DNA of 64,000 nucleotides from the NCBI RefSeq assembly GCF_001037495.1, contig NZ_KQ089822.1, positions 2,217,303 to 2,281,302 of the forward strand, written 5' to 3'. Source of the stretch: Citrobacter sp. MGH106. GTDB taxonomy: Bacteria; Pseudomonadota; Gammaproteobacteria; Enterobacterales; Enterobacteriaceae. Both the position numbers and the translations under genes were made by a program. Shown here piece by piece: positions 18,229 through 27,070 of this stretch. The notes beneath the pieces were generated by a model. That model ran no database searches. It was not told the DNA's origin and saw only the letters and a program-made list of their open reading frames with translations. How positions within the stretch are numbered: the stretch's first letter is position 1; every line of letters begins with the position of its first letter.

Positions 18229-19482
18229 ATGTTTCGCCGCCTGCTGTTTGCCGCACTGACTGGCATTCTGGCCGCGTTAGCCGTCGCAGGGTTTCGCCAC
18301 GCCATGCTACTCCTTGAATGGCTTTTCCTGAGCAACGATACGGGCAGTTTAGTTAATGCGGCCACGAACCTGTCACCACTGCGTCGGATGCTCACACCTG
18401 CGTTAGGTGGACTTGCTGCAGGGTTACTGCTCTGGGGCTGGCAAAAATTCAACCAGTTGCGTCCGCAAGCGCCCACAGATTATATGGAAGCTTTGCAAAC
18501 TGACGGGCAGCTCGATGTTGGTGCAAGCCTGGTGAAATCGCTGGCGTCATTACTGGTTGTCGCCAGCGGGAGTGCCATTGGTCGGGAAGGTGCAATGATA
18601 TTGCTGGCAGCGTTGGCAGCCTCATGTTTTGCCCAACGCTTTACACCGCGCACAGAATGGAAACTGTGGATTGCCTGCGGTGCTGCCGCTGGTATGGCCG
18701 CAGCCTATCATGCGCCACTGGCGGGCAGTTTGTTTATTGCCGAAGTTCTGTTTGGCACATTGATTCTGGCATCGTTGGGACCGGTGGTCGTATCTGCCGT
18801 CGTTGCACTGTTGACCACGGATGTGCTCAGCGACAGCAACGCCCTGCTATATACCGTGCACTTATCGCGGGAGCTGCATGCGCTTGAGTATGTGATGATT
18901 GTCTGCACCGGTCTGGTTGCTGGGGTTTGCGGACCACTCTTCATATGGCTTATGACCATCAGCCACAACGTATTTTTACGTCTGAAGCTTTCACCTCCGT
19001 GGCAACTGGCATTGGGAGGACTTATTGTTGGCCTGCTCTCGTTACTGACACCGACTGTCTGGGGAAATGGTTACAGCGTAGTGCAGTCGTTTTTACTCTC
19101 CCCACCGCTGTTGTCGATTGTCAGTGGGATTTTTATCTGCAAATTACTCGCTGTGCTCGCCAGCAGTGGGTCAGGCGCGCCTGGGGGCGTGTTTACGCCA
19201 ACTCTGTTTGTCGGACTGTCAATTGGTATGCTGTTTGGTCGCGTGTGGGGACTCTGGCTTCCCGGTACGAATGAGATTGCAGTTCTGCTTGGATTAGCGG
19301 GGATGGCCACACTCTTAGCTGCAACAACGCATGCGCCGATCATGTCAACATTGATGGTTTGCGAGATGACCGGGGAGTATCGTCTGCTCCCCGGCTTGTT
19401 GATTGCTTGTGTCGTTGCTTCAGTGCTGTCCCGAACGTTACACCAGGACTCTGTCTACCGACAACACATTACCCAGCATTGA
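18229..19482 (+). CDS. clcB: ClcB, voltage-gated CLC-type chloride channel/antiporter
   Basis: An inner-membrane CLC-family protein, probably a Cl-/H+ exchanger contributing to extreme acid resistance as an electrical shunt alongside ClcA. The 417-residue sequence shows the CLC signatures [10 protein letters not shown] (about residue 108) and [14 protein letters not shown] (about residue 318), which line the anion pathway, and about ten to twelve membrane segments. The start at 18229 (MFRRLL) matches the E. coli protein; in-frame ATGs at 18193 and 18082 would add 12 or 49 residues, and the 18082 option runs through the preceding terminator. The 3' end overlaps the convergent bioD2 by 45 bp. 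Confidence 0.92.
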   Translation: MFRRLLFAALTGILAALAVAGFRHAMLLLEWLFLSNDTGSLVNAATNLSPLRRMLTPALGGLAAGLLLWGWQKFNQLRPQAPTDYMEALQTDGQLDVGASLVKSLASLLVVASGSAIGREGAMILLAALAASCFAQRFTPRTEWKLWIACGAAAGMAAAYHAPLAGSLFIAEVLFGTLILASLGPVVVSAVVALLTTDVLSDSNALLYTVHLSRELHALEYVMIVCTGLVAGVCGPLFIWLMTISHNVFLRLKLSPPWQLALGGLIVGLLSLLTPTVWGNGYSVVQSFLLSPPLLSIVSGIFICKLLAVLASSGSGAPGGVFTPTLFVGLSIGMLFGRVWGLWLPGTNEIAVLLGLAGMATLLAATTHAPIMSTLMVCEMTGEYRLLPGLLIACVVASVLSRTLHQDSVYRQHITQH

Positions 19483-20133
19483 CAGGCGGATGTACTGGGC
19501 CAACTCGCGCTGCTCAGCGCGAGGCAGGTAAGGCAATTCGCCAATCAGCGGTGCCGGTAACTTTTTGCTGAGCACATCAATGATTTCCGCATAATGCGCC
19601 AGCCCCGGATTGATTCGATTCGCTACCCAGCCAATTAGCGGCAGTCCATCGCTGGCGATAGCCTGCGCCGTCAGAATGGCATGATTAATACAGCCTTCCT
19701 GAATACCCACTACCATCAACACGGGCAGTTGTTCCTGCACCACCCACTCCGATAAAGGACGCAGATCGTTCATCAGACTGCGCCAGCCACCAGTACCTTC
19801 GACGACAACGTGATCAACCTTCTCGCTCAGACTCGCAAGCCCGTTTGACAACAAGGTGTAATTGACAGGGCCGCTATGTGCCACGCTACTTTCGTCTTCG
19901 CTCAGAGCAATAGGGTTGATTGCCTCGTAAGGCAATTCAATTGAAGAAACACTTTGCAGCACCAGCGCATCTTTATTGCGCATACCTTCAGGTGTTTCTT
20001 TGCTTCCTTTGGCCACGGGTTTATAACCCGCAACACTTTTACCACCTGACGCTAACGCTTGTAGTAATGCGCGGGAAACCACTGTCTTCCCAACAGAAGT
20101 GTCTGTACCTGTAATAAAGAAACGCTTCAGCAT
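19438..20133 (-). CDS. bioD2: BioD2, dethiobiotin synthetase paralogue (YnfK)
   Basis: An ATP-dependent enzyme of the BioD family that closes the ureido ring of 7,8-diaminopelargonate with CO2; BioD2 is a second, often poorly expressed copy. The 231-residue protein has the P-loop GTDTSVGKT at residues 8-16, the [12 protein letters not shown] motif near residue 112 and the nucleotide-specificity segment WVANRINPG. The ATG at 20133 ([12 protein letters not shown]) is chosen over an in-frame start 12 bp upstream. It overlaps the end of clcB tail to tail by 45 bp, an unusually long convergent overlap. It lies next to mlc, as in E. coli. Confidence 0.93.
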   Translation of the reverse strand: MLKRFFITGTDTSVGKTVVSRALLQALASGGKSVAGYKPVAKGSKETPEGMRNKDALVLQSVSSIELPYEAINPIALSEDESSVAHSGPVNYTLLSNGLASLSEKVDHVVVEGTGGWRSLMNDLRPLSEWVVQEQLPVLMVVGIQEGCINHAILTAQAIASDGLPLIGWVANRINPGLAHYAEIIDVLSKKLPAPLIGELPYLPRAEQRELAQYIRLSMLGNVLSVDRVLV

Positions 20134-20257
20134 CACTAACTCCACCGTTATGCTTCGAAATATAAGCCAGGAAAATAAAACAGTGGAGAAAGTCTAAGGT
20201 ATGAGAGCCAGGACCAGCTTGAGATAGCGCAATTTTTCGTACGACAGTTAAAAAATG

Positions 20258-21478
20258 TTAACCCTGTAATAGACGAATCAACAAAGAACCGTTATACATC
20301 GCGTCCTTCACGAGCGCGGCCCCCGCCATTGTCCCTTGATTAGTAAATTGCGTACTCTCTACCACAATGTGTCGACTGTATGCCGGAAGCGCCTGTTGAC
20401 GAATGCAGTCAGCAATAGTCGGGAACAATATATCTGCTGCTTTACTGAGCGGAGATCCGATAAGAATCTTTTGCGGATTGAACAAGTTCACCATAATGGC
20501 CAGAATTCGACCAACATGGGTGCCGACGCCGCTAATGATATCTTTCGCTAATAAATCGCCCTGCATGGCCGCCAGACACAGTGAGTCCACCGTCAGCGGT
20601 TGTCCGTGCAGTGAGGAACTCATCGACTGCTTAAGTCGTACCTGCGCCAGCTCAAGAACACTGTCAACACTGGCAATCGTTTCCAGACAACCATGGTTTC
20701 CGCAATAACACCGTTTCCCGTAAGGGTCGACCTGCGTATGGCCAATTTCGACCAGACTGCTACTCCCGGCATGCAGCAAATGACCGTCGGTGATCACCCC
20801 TGCACCCACATTGTGGTCAATCACCACCTGAATAACATCGCGGGCACCGCGCGAAGCGCCAAAAAGTGCCTCAGCCATGGTCCAGGCGCTGATATCGTGC
20901 TGAATGTACACGGGCACACCGGTGTGCTGCTCGAGGGCTTCGCCCAGCGGCATCTCTTTAACATCTTCGTAAAACGGCATGCGATGAACGATGCCATTTT
21001 CTGTATCGATGATTCCTGGTAAGGTGATAGCGATAGAGGTTAATCGCTCAAGCTTTTGCTGATGGCGGATAAAAAACTGATCGACCTGTGTAATAACACG
21101 AGTCAGCAGAGGAATCTCGGAGACAAGCGGCATTTCAAGGCAATCTTCAACCACCAGCTTGCTGCTGAGGTCGCGTAACGCAAGAAAAATCTCGCCACGA
21201 CTGATACGAATCGATAAGTAGTGCCACGCTTCCGTTTCGACCACCAGACCAACGGCCGGACGCCCGCGACTCCCTGCTTCTTTTATTTCCAGTTCTTGCA
21301 CCAGATGTGCTTCAAGCATTTCCCGAACAATTTTTGTAATACTGGCAGGCGCCAATTGTGCCAGGCGAGAGAGATCAATACGCGACACCGGTCCTAACTG
21401 ATCAATCAGGCGATAAACTGCGCCCGCATTGGTCTGTTTAATTTGATCGATATGCCCAGGCTGACTATCAGCAACCAC
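20258..21478 (-). CDS. mlc: Mlc, ROK-family glucose-responsive global repressor
   Basis: Also called DgsA. It represses ptsG, manXYZ, malT and its own gene, and is released when unphosphorylated PtsG captures it at the membrane during glucose uptake. The 406-residue protein has an N-terminal winged helix-turn-helix (residues about 15-70, PVSRIDLSRLAQLAPASITKIV) and a ROK domain with the zinc site formed by His in EIGHTQVDP and the cysteines of CYCGNHGC near residue 257. Two GTG codons lie in tandem at 21481 and 21478. The second is preferred because AGGGAG then sits 6 nt upstream and the length equals E. coli Mlc. It is monocistronic and lies between bioD2 and ynfL. Confidence 0.95.
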   Translation of the reverse strand: MVADSQPGHIDQIKQTNAGAVYRLIDQLGPVSRIDLSRLAQLAPASITKIVREMLEAHLVQELEIKEAGSRGRPAVGLVVETEAWHYLSIRISRGEIFLALRDLSSKLVVEDCLEMPLVSEIPLLTRVITQVDQFFIRHQQKLERLTSIAITLPGIIDTENGIVHRMPFYEDVKEMPLGEALEQHTGVPVYIQHDISAWTMAEALFGASRGARDVIQVVIDHNVGAGVITDGHLLHAGSSSLVEIGHTQVDPYGKRCYCGNHGCLETIASVDSVLELAQVRLKQSMSSSLHGQPLTVDSLCLAAMQGDLLAKDIISGVGTHVGRILAIMVNLFNPQKILIGSPLSKAADILFPTIADCIRQQALPAYSRHIVVESTQFTNQGTMAGAALVKDAMYNGSLLIRLLQG

Positions 21479-21606
21479 CACTTACTCCCTTTATTTTCGC
21501 GCTCCGAAATAATCTGTAGGCTATGGTGAAGCACTTCAATGGCTTCCGTCAACTTTTTACTTAGCCGTGTGATTTACTGCACATTTTCAACCATTTTTAA
21601 ACTAAA

Positions 21607-22506
21607 TTAACCGCACTGAACGGCCGCTAAAAGCTGCTGGCGAAAGCGTTGCGCAGCGTAACTCTGCTCACGGTGTTTGGGCCACACCAGCCACATTTCA
21701 GACACGGCATCTTCTTCCGCAATGGGGATCCAACACATTTCATACAACTGCACGCGTTTAAATGAGGCTGGCAGAATGGAAACCCCTAATCCTGCGGCCA
21801 CCAGTCCGATAATGGTCATGGCTTCCCCAACCTCCTGAGCGATGGTCGGCGTGAGGCCATAGCGACGCATCAGGCCAAGAATATCATCATACAGGCCGGT
21901 CCCCACATGCGGGTCAAAAAAGACAAACGGTTCATTCGCCAGTTCAGCCAGTGTGACAACCGGCTTTTGCGCCAAAGGATGTACACGAGGGATCATTGCC
22001 ATCAGTGGTTCATGCAGGATGACCTCCCAGCTTAGCGTGTCAGGGAGTTGCGTATTACGCAAGAGTCCCAGATCCAGCGTCCCCTCATTGAGCGGAGCAA
22101 TTTGCTCACGCGTATTCATTTCACGGGTTTGCATATGCACCGCGGGGTAGCACTGGCGAAAGAGAGACAGCGTATCTGAAACTGCTTTAATAAATGGTGC
22201 TGACGAGGTAAAGCCAATTCGCAGTTCCCCTGCTTCTCCCAGATGCAAACGCTCTGCTCTTGCCGCCGCCTCATTCACTAACCCCAGGATCTGTCGGCTG
22301 TCTGCCAGAAACTGCTTGCCTGCGGCTGTCAGGGCCACGCTACGATTTGTACGCGCCAGAAGACGTGCCCCAACTTGCTGTTCGAGGATTTGGATCTGTT
22401 GACTCAACGGAGGTTGTGAAATATTCAGCCTTGCCGCCGCACGGCCAAAATGAAGTTCTTCTGCAACCGCCACAAAGTAGCGCAGGTGACGCAGTTCAAT
22501 ATTCAT
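21607..22506 (-). CDS. ynfL: YnfL, LysR-family transcriptional regulator
   Basis: A 299-residue LysR-type regulator with an N-terminal winged helix-turn-helix at about residues 1-60 (RHLRYFVAVAEELHFGRAAARLNISQ) and a C-terminal periplasmic-binding-fold effector domain from about residue 90. Its ligand is not known to me. It is divergent from the MFS gene ynfM across about 106 bp, the classic arrangement of a LysR regulator and its target, so control of ynfM is the simplest hypothesis. The start at 22506 gives the canonical LysR N-terminus MNIELRHLRYFVAVAE. Confidence 0.92.
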   Translation of the reverse strand: MNIELRHLRYFVAVAEELHFGRAAARLNISQPPLSQQIQILEQQVGARLLARTNRSVALTAAGKQFLADSRQILGLVNEAAARAERLHLGEAGELRIGFTSSAPFIKAVSDTLSLFRQCYPAVHMQTREMNTREQIAPLNEGTLDLGLLRNTQLPDTLSWEVILHEPLMAMIPRVHPLAQKPVVTLAELANEPFVFFDPHVGTGLYDDILGLMRRYGLTPTIAQEVGEAMTIIGLVAAGLGVSILPASFKRVQLYEMCWIPIAEEDAVSEMWLVWPKHREQSYAAQRFRQQLLAAVQCG

Positions 22507-22612
22507 ATTTTTAAAATATTATTTGAGATTATTAATATATTAGACAGAATATTGGGATTTTCATACCCTTAAGGCTGGTACTGTAGACGTAATGATTGAG
22601 CAAGGATTTCAA

Positions 22613-23866
22613 GTGAGTCGTACAACTATTGTCGATACCGCACCGGCAAGCGATATTGATAAACAAATTATCACCCCGCCGGATGGTTATATAAAACGCG
22701 GTACCTCCTCTTTTATGCGCGTCACACTGGCGCTCTTTTCTGCCGGACTGGCGACATTTGCCCTCCTCTATTGCGTGCAGCCCATACTGCCAGTGCTGTC
22801 GCATGAATTTGGGGTATCTCCAGCCAGTAGTAGTATTTCACTTTCTATCTCAACCGCGATGCTCGCTATTGGTTTACTGTTTACCGGTCCTCTTTCCGAT
22901 GCAATTGGCCGCAAGCCGGTGATGGTGACCGCGCTGCTGTTAGCATCCTGCTGTACCCTGCTTTCGACAATGATGACCAGCTGGCACGGAATTTTAATCA
23001 TGCGCGCGCTGATTGGTCTGTCACTAAGTGGCGTCGCAGCAGTAGGAATGACGTATCTCAGTGAGGAGATTCATCCCAGCTTTGTGGCCTTCTCGATGGG
23101 CTTATATATCAGTGGTAACTCGATTGGTGGCATGAGCGGTCGTTTGATCAGTGGCGTATTTACCGACTTTTTTAACTGGCGAATCGCGCTGGCAGCTATC
23201 GGTTGTTTTGCCCTGGCTTCCGCGCTGATGTTCTGGAAAATATTACCGGAATCCCGTCACTTCAGGCCCACATCGTTGCGACCTAAGACGCTGTTTATCA
23301 ACTTCCGTTTGCACTGGCGTGACAGAGGTTTACCGCTGCTTTTCGCGGAAGGTTTCTTGTTGATGGGCTCATTCGTCACGCTGTTTAACTACATCGGCTA
23401 TCGCCTGATGCTGTCTCCCTGGGAACTCAGCCAGGCGATTGTTGGGTTGCTGTCCGTCGCTTACCTGACCGGAACCTGGAGTTCGCCAAAAGCGGGTTCA
23501 ATGACCACGCGTTATGGTCGTGGTCCGGTGATGTTGTTCTCAACAGGGGTGATGCTGTTTGGTCTGCTGATGACGTTATTCACGTCGCTATGGTTAATAT
23601 TTGCCGGAATGTTGCTCTTTTCTGCGGGTTTCTTTGCGGCACATTCCGTGGCCAGCAGTTGGATCGGCCCACGGGCTAAACGTGCTAAAGGCCAGGCCTC
23701 TTCACTGTATCTGTTCTCTTATTACCTGGGGTCGAGCATTGCAGGTACGCTGGGGGGGGTGTTCTGGCATAACTACGGCTGGAACGGCGTGGGCGGATTT
23801 ATTGCGCTGATGCTGATCCTCGCCCTGCTCGTTGGCTCCTGCTTGCACCACCGATTACATGCATAA
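22613..23866 (+). CDS. ynfM: YnfM, MFS efflux transporter (arabinose exporter-like)
   Basis: A 417-residue inner-membrane protein of the major facilitator superfamily, drug:H+ antiporter group with twelve predicted helices; E. coli YnfM has been implicated in L-arabinose or acridine efflux. It has the loop 2-3 motif GPLSDAIGRKPVM near residue 95 and a cytoplasmic N-terminus rich in Asp and Thr. The GTG start at 22613 is used because AAGGA lies 7 nt upstream and the product MSRTTIVD matches E. coli; an in-frame ATG at 22592 has no better site. It is divergent from the LysR gene ynfL, its likely regulator. Confidence 0.92.
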   Translation: MSRTTIVDTAPASDIDKQIITPPDGYIKRGTSSFMRVTLALFSAGLATFALLYCVQPILPVLSHEFGVSPASSSISLSISTAMLAIGLLFTGPLSDAIGRKPVMVTALLLASCCTLLSTMMTSWHGILIMRALIGLSLSGVAAVGMTYLSEEIHPSFVAFSMGLYISGNSIGGMSGRLISGVFTDFFNWRIALAAIGCFALASALMFWKILPESRHFRPTSLRPKTLFINFRLHWRDRGLPLLFAEGFLLMGSFVTLFNYIGYRLMLSPWELSQAIVGLLSVAYLTGTWSSPKAGSMTTRYGRGPVMLFSTGVMLFGLLMTLFTSLWLIFAGMLLFSAGFFAAHSVASSWIGPRAKRAKGQASSLYLFSYYLGSSIAGTLGGVFWHNYGWNGVGGFIALMLILALLVGSCLHHRLHA

Positions 23867-23874
23867 AATATGTT

Positions 23875-23902
23875 GCCCTGGGATGCAAAACATCACCAGG
23901 GC
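23875..23902. terminator. Hairpin between convergent ynfM and CPBP gene
   Basis: GCCCTGG and CCAGGGC form a 7-bp stem with a 14-nt loop in the 47-bp gap between convergent genes. No U-tract follows on either strand. Confidence 0.35.
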
Positions 23903-23913
23903 AGCAATATGGA

Positions 23914-24603
23914 CTACGATGATGCCAGCATCGCCTGGGCTCCAATTTGCAGACCAATAACCGTTCCATTCATCAGAATATGCAGCACTATCGGCATCAG
24001 AATTCCGTTGCTTTTTATTCTGGCAATGATCAACACCAGCGAAACAATAAACAGCAGCAGTAGCGTTCTCATGTCCATATACTGCGTATGCATCAGCGCA
24101 AATATCGCCGAAACCACTAGCGACGTCAGCCATGTTTTATCATTGAACCAGTACTGAAAGGCGTTGAACAGGCAACCTCTGAACACCATTTCTTCATAAA
24201 TCGGCGCAATAAATATCAGGGTCAGACTCGATAACCAGAGCGCGTAACTGCTCAGTGATACCTGAGTTGTAACCCATTCTTCATTCTGTCTGATACCCAG
24301 CACCCATGGCATGACGAACTGCACCACCAAAAGCGCCGTGAACAAAATAGCAAACCATCTTATGTTGAAGCTCCCTTTCCCTAAGCCTTTTCTTTGACGA
24401 AAGAAGAAATAATACAGTGGTACCAACACGACGAACTCCGCAATAAACAGCAGCGGAAAAAGTAAACCCTTCGCCTGTAATGTCTGGCTTTCAGAAAAGA
24501 ATAGCGGGATGAACGTGATGCCAAACATCAACAAAAACATCGAAAAGCAGCCAGATACCGCCTTTGTCCTGGCAATATAATCGTTACTTACTTCCTGTCG
24601 CAC
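23914..24603 (-). CDS. CPBP-family intramembrane glutamic endopeptidase
   Basis: A 229-residue polytopic protein of the CAAX-protease and bacteriocin-processing (CPBP/Abi, M79-type) family. The diagnostic motifs are present: EEMVFR with Glu137, Glu138 and Arg142, then a helix with His in FALMHTQYMD (near 168), and the final HILMN (near 209). About seven or eight hydrophobic helices are predicted. Family members cleave peptides within the membrane or confer bacteriocin immunity; the substrate here is unknown. It has no counterpart at this place in K-12. It is divergent from the M32 carboxypeptidase, and the shared 176-bp spacer holds a strong Fur box, so iron control of one or both genes is likely. 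Confidence 0.85.
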   Translation of the reverse strand: MRQEVSNDYIARTKAVSGCFSMFLLMFGITFIPLFFSESQTLQAKGLLFPLLFIAEFVVLVPLYYFFFRQRKGLGKGSFNIRWFAILFTALLVVQFVMPWVLGIRQNEEWVTTQVSLSSYALWLSSLTLIFIAPIYEEMVFRGCLFNAFQYWFNDKTWLTSLVVSAIFALMHTQYMDMRTLLLLFIVSLVLIIARIKSNGILMPIVLHILMNGTVIGLQIGAQAMLASS

Positions 24604-24658
24604 ACCCTCTCCTTGACAAAATGTTATGTCAGTCGTTCTAAAGATAATTTTTGTTTAT

Positions 24659-24677
24659 GATAAAAAGTATCATTATC
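24659..24677. promoter_or_regulatory. Fur box between CPBP protease and M32 carboxypeptidase genes
   Basis: Read on the minus strand, GATAATGATACTTTTTATC matches the 19-bp Fur consensus GATAATGATAATCATTATC at 16 of 19 positions. It lies 56 bp upstream of the CPBP start and 103 bp upstream of the carboxypeptidase start. Neither gene is a classical iron gene. Confidence 0.65.
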
Positions 24678-24779
24678 ATTTACAACCTACCAAAATTACA
24701 TCGCATCCGTGATGAATGGGTAAATGCCTAAAATCACGTTAGACTCTCAAGTCTGGTCCATCAGAACGAGAACTAAAAA

Positions 24780-26267
24780 ATGAGTAACACTGCTAATTAT
24801 CAACAGCTCACCCGCACCTTCCAGCGGCTCTCTCGCTTCTCCCATCTCTCGGCTATCGCCAGTTGGGATATGTTTACCATGATGCCTTCCGGCGGCAGCA
24901 AAGCCCGGGGTGAAGCTCTGGCAGAACTGAGCGTACTTGAGCATCAACTTTTAACCGATCCTAATGTGGCAAAATGGATTGCCGCCGCCGAGCAGGAGGA
25001 TCTTAGCGATATAGAACAGGCGAATCTGCGCGAGATGTCGCGGTTGCATCATCAGGCTGCGCTGCTGCCGGAATCGCTGGTAGAAGCAAAATCGCTGGCG
25101 GGTAGCCGCTGTGAACATGCCTGGCGCAGTCAACGTCCGGCAAATGACTGGGAAGGTTTTGCTGAGAATCTGAAAGACGTTGTTAAATATAGCCGTGAAG
25201 AAGCCAAACTGCGGGCCGAGGCCAAAGGATGTACGCCTTACGATGCGTTGCTGGATGTATTTGAACCAGAAATGACCAGCGCGCGGCTGGACGGACTTTT
25301 CACAGACCTAAAAAGCTGGCTACCGGATCTGTTAAATAAAGTAGTGGCGAAACAGTCTCAACAGTCACTCATCGCGCCGGTTGGCCCCTTCCCAACAGCA
25401 ATCCAGCGCGAGTTAGGCCTTGAAACGATGACTCGGCTGGGATTCGACTTTACCGCCGGTCGACTGGACATTAGTGCGCATCCATTCTGCGGCGGCGTAC
25501 CGGAAGATGTTCGTATTACCACGCGTTATGATGAAAACGAATTGCTCAGCGCACTTTTTGGCGTCATCCATGAAACCGGTCACGCCCGATATGAACAAAA
25601 TCTGCCGCGCAACTGGGCCGGACAACCTATCGCACTGGCTCGTTCAACCGCAATTCATGAATCCCAAAGTCTGTTCTTTGAAATGCAACTTGGCCGCAGT
25701 CAGGCATTTCTGAAGGGACTAATTCCAGCGGTTAAAAAGCATTTTGGCGATCAGCCTGCGTTTGAACAACAAAACTTCATCGCCTGGAACCAACAAGTGA
25801 AGCCTGGCTTTATCCGCGTGGATGCTGATGAGGTCAGCTATCCCGCTCATGTTATTCTGCGCTATGAAATTGAGCGTGCGTTGATTAACGGCGACATTGA
25901 AGTTGATGATATCCCGGCGTTGTGGAATGAGAAAATGCAGGCATGGCTCGGACTTTCAACAATCGGCAATTATCGCAATGGTTGTATGCAGGATATCCAC
26001 TGGACCGACGGTGGGTTTGGCTATTTCCCTTCTTATACGCTGGGCGCCATGTATGCAGCACAGTTGTTTAGTGCGGCAAACCGCGCATTGCCTGATTTAG
26101 AAAGTGCCATTGCGCAAGGTGAATTTGGCACCCTGTTTGACTGGCTGCATCAGAATGTCTGGCAACATGGCAGCCGTTATACCACCGAACAGCTTATTAT
26201 CCAGGCCACCGGCGAACCTCTCAGCAGTCGCTATTTCCGCGCCCATCTGGAAGCCCGTTATCTGTAA
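24780..26267 (+). CDS. M32-family (Taq-type) zinc carboxypeptidase
   Basis: A 495-residue cytoplasmic metallocarboxypeptidase of the M32 family, the group of Thermus aquaticus carboxypeptidase and Bacillus YpwA. It removes C-terminal amino acids one at a time with broad specificity, usually sparing Pro. The zinc motif HETGH lies at residues 264-268 and the third ligand in the HES motif at residues 293-295 (Glu294). Also present are the family motifs DVRITTRYDE (upstream of the metal site), the VSYPAHVILRYEIE region near residue 354, and the GYFPSYTLGAMYAAQ substrate-binding stretch near 424. No signal peptide is seen. This gene is not at this place in K-12. It is monocistronic and divergent from a CPBP protease gene. 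Confidence 0.93.
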   Translation: MSNTANYQQLTRTFQRLSRFSHLSAIASWDMFTMMPSGGSKARGEALAELSVLEHQLLTDPNVAKWIAAAEQEDLSDIEQANLREMSRLHHQAALLPESLVEAKSLAGSRCEHAWRSQRPANDWEGFAENLKDVVKYSREEAKLRAEAKGCTPYDALLDVFEPEMTSARLDGLFTDLKSWLPDLLNKVVAKQSQQSLIAPVGPFPTAIQRELGLETMTRLGFDFTAGRLDISAHPFCGGVPEDVRITTRYDENELLSALFGVIHETGHARYEQNLPRNWAGQPIALARSTAIHESQSLFFEMQLGRSQAFLKGLIPAVKKHFGDQPAFEQQNFIAWNQQVKPGFIRVDADEVSYPAHVILRYEIERALINGDIEVDDIPALWNEKMQAWLGLSTIGNYRNGCMQDIHWTDGGFGYFPSYTLGAMYAAQLFSAANRALPDLESAIAQGEFGTLFDWLHQNVWQHGSRYTTEQLIIQATGEPLSSRYFRAHLEARYL

Positions 26268-26274
26268 TCGCTTA

Positions 26275-26323
26275 CCGTGAGTCATTGTACATATCGTTAC
26301 ATGCCGATACCAATGACTCACGG
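26275..26323 (+). promoter_or_regulatory. RstA box inside a long inverted repeat upstream of asr
   Basis: TACATATCGTTACA at 26288-26301 fits the RstA consensus TACATNTNGTTACA fully. It is flanked by a perfect 13-bp inverted repeat, CCGTGAGTCATTG (26275-26287) and CAATGACTCACGG (26311-26323). A -10-like TATAGT at 26344-26349 predicts a start near 26356, placing the RstA box at about -61. E. coli asr is activated by RstA and PhoB at low pH. The repeat begins 8 bp after the carboxypeptidase stop, so it may also mark the end of that transcript. Confidence 0.75.
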
Positions 26324-26404
26324 AAGCCTTGAGATTACAGCGATATAGTTATTTCAACGGCCCCGCAGTGGGGTTGAATGAAAAACCAAATCGAGGGTAT
26401 GAGA

Positions 26405-26800
26405 ATGAAAAAAGTATTAGCTCTGGTTGTTGCCGCTGCTATGGGTCTGTCTTCTGCTGCTTTTGCTGCTGAAACAACTGCTACCACCGCTCCGGCTGCT
26501 GCTGCGACCACAAAAGCAGCCCCGGCAAAAACAACGCATCATAAAAAACAGCATAAAGCCGCTGAGCAGAAAGCTCAGGCCGCTAAAAAACACACTAAAA
26601 AATCTGCAACCAAACCTGCTGTAGAACAAAAAGCACCAGAGCAGAAAGCTCAGGCTGCGAAAAAACATACCAAAAAAGCGGCAACTAAACCTGCTGCAGA
26701 ACAAAAAGCACCAGAGCAGAAAGCTCAGGCTGCTAAAAAACACAGCAAAAAAGCAGTAAAACACGAAGCCGCTAAACCTGCTGCTCAACCTGCCGCATAA
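26405..26800 (+). CDS. asr: Acid shock protein Asr
   Basis: A periplasmic, highly basic protein strongly induced by acid; E. coli Asr is a disordered chaperone-like protein processed after export. The precursor here is 131 residues: a Sec signal ([20 protein letters not shown], cleavage after AFA near residue 21) and a mature part made of Ala, Lys, Gln and Pro. It contains tandem copies of a 25-residue, 75-bp unit ([15 protein letters not shown] plus [13 protein letters not shown] ends) at 26624-26698 and 26699-26773, preceded by a shorter version, so it is longer than the K-12 protein. The ATG at 26405 follows GAGGG by 7 nt. The promoter has an RstA box. YdgU follows in the same transcript. 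Confidence 0.93.
   Translation: MKKVLALVVAAAMGLSSAAFAAETTATTAPAAAATTKAAPAKTTHHKKQHKAAEQKAQAAKKHTKKSATKPAVEQKAPEQKAQAAKKHTKKAATKPAAEQKAPEQKAQAAKKHSKKAVKHEAAKPAAQPAA
26624..26773 (+). repeat. Tandem 75-bp repeats in asr
   Basis: Two in-frame 75-bp units at 26624-26698 and 26699-26773 each encode [15 protein letters not shown] followed by a Lys/Ala-rich end; a partial unit precedes them. The expansion lengthens Asr relative to the K-12 protein. Confidence 0.85.
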
Positions 26801-26841
26801 GACATCAGTAATAACAATGGCGTCCCCCACGCCATCGCATA

Positions 26842-26870
26842 CGGCGCTAAGTCTTCCTGATTTAGCGCCG
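26842..26870 (+). terminator. Stem-loop between asr and ydgU
   Basis: CGGCGCTAA and TTAGCGCCG form a perfect 9-bp stem followed by CCTTT. It probably limits read-through from asr into ydgU or stabilises the asr mRNA 3' end. Confidence 0.55.
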
Positions 26871-26886
26871 CCTTTCGGAGGGTAAA

Positions 26887-26970
26887 ATGGTGTCACATTA
26901 CCGCTTTGAGTTCATTCTTATTACACTGATAATTTGCGCCCTAATTGCTACGCACTTTTATCTTTCCTGA
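26887..26970 (+). CDS. ydgU: YdgU, small single-span membrane protein
   Basis: A 27-residue protein consisting of a short charged N-terminus (MVSHYRFEF) and one hydrophobic helix (ILITLIICALIATHFYLS). It corresponds to E. coli YdgU, a small inner-membrane protein encoded in the asr transcript and raised by acid; its role is unknown. The ATG is preceded by GGAGG at 7 nt (CGGAGGGTAAA), a strong ribosome binding site. The gene follows asr by 86 bp, behind a stem-loop. Confidence 0.8.
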   Translation: MVSHYRFEFILITLIICALIATHFYLS

Positions 26971-27070
26971 GTGTAGTTATCTGATTTTACTCCCACTTTC
27001 CCACCGTCCCGTCTATAGTATTAACTGAGGGTTTGCTGTTAATAATCATAATTCCCCACCAGAGTGTGAT

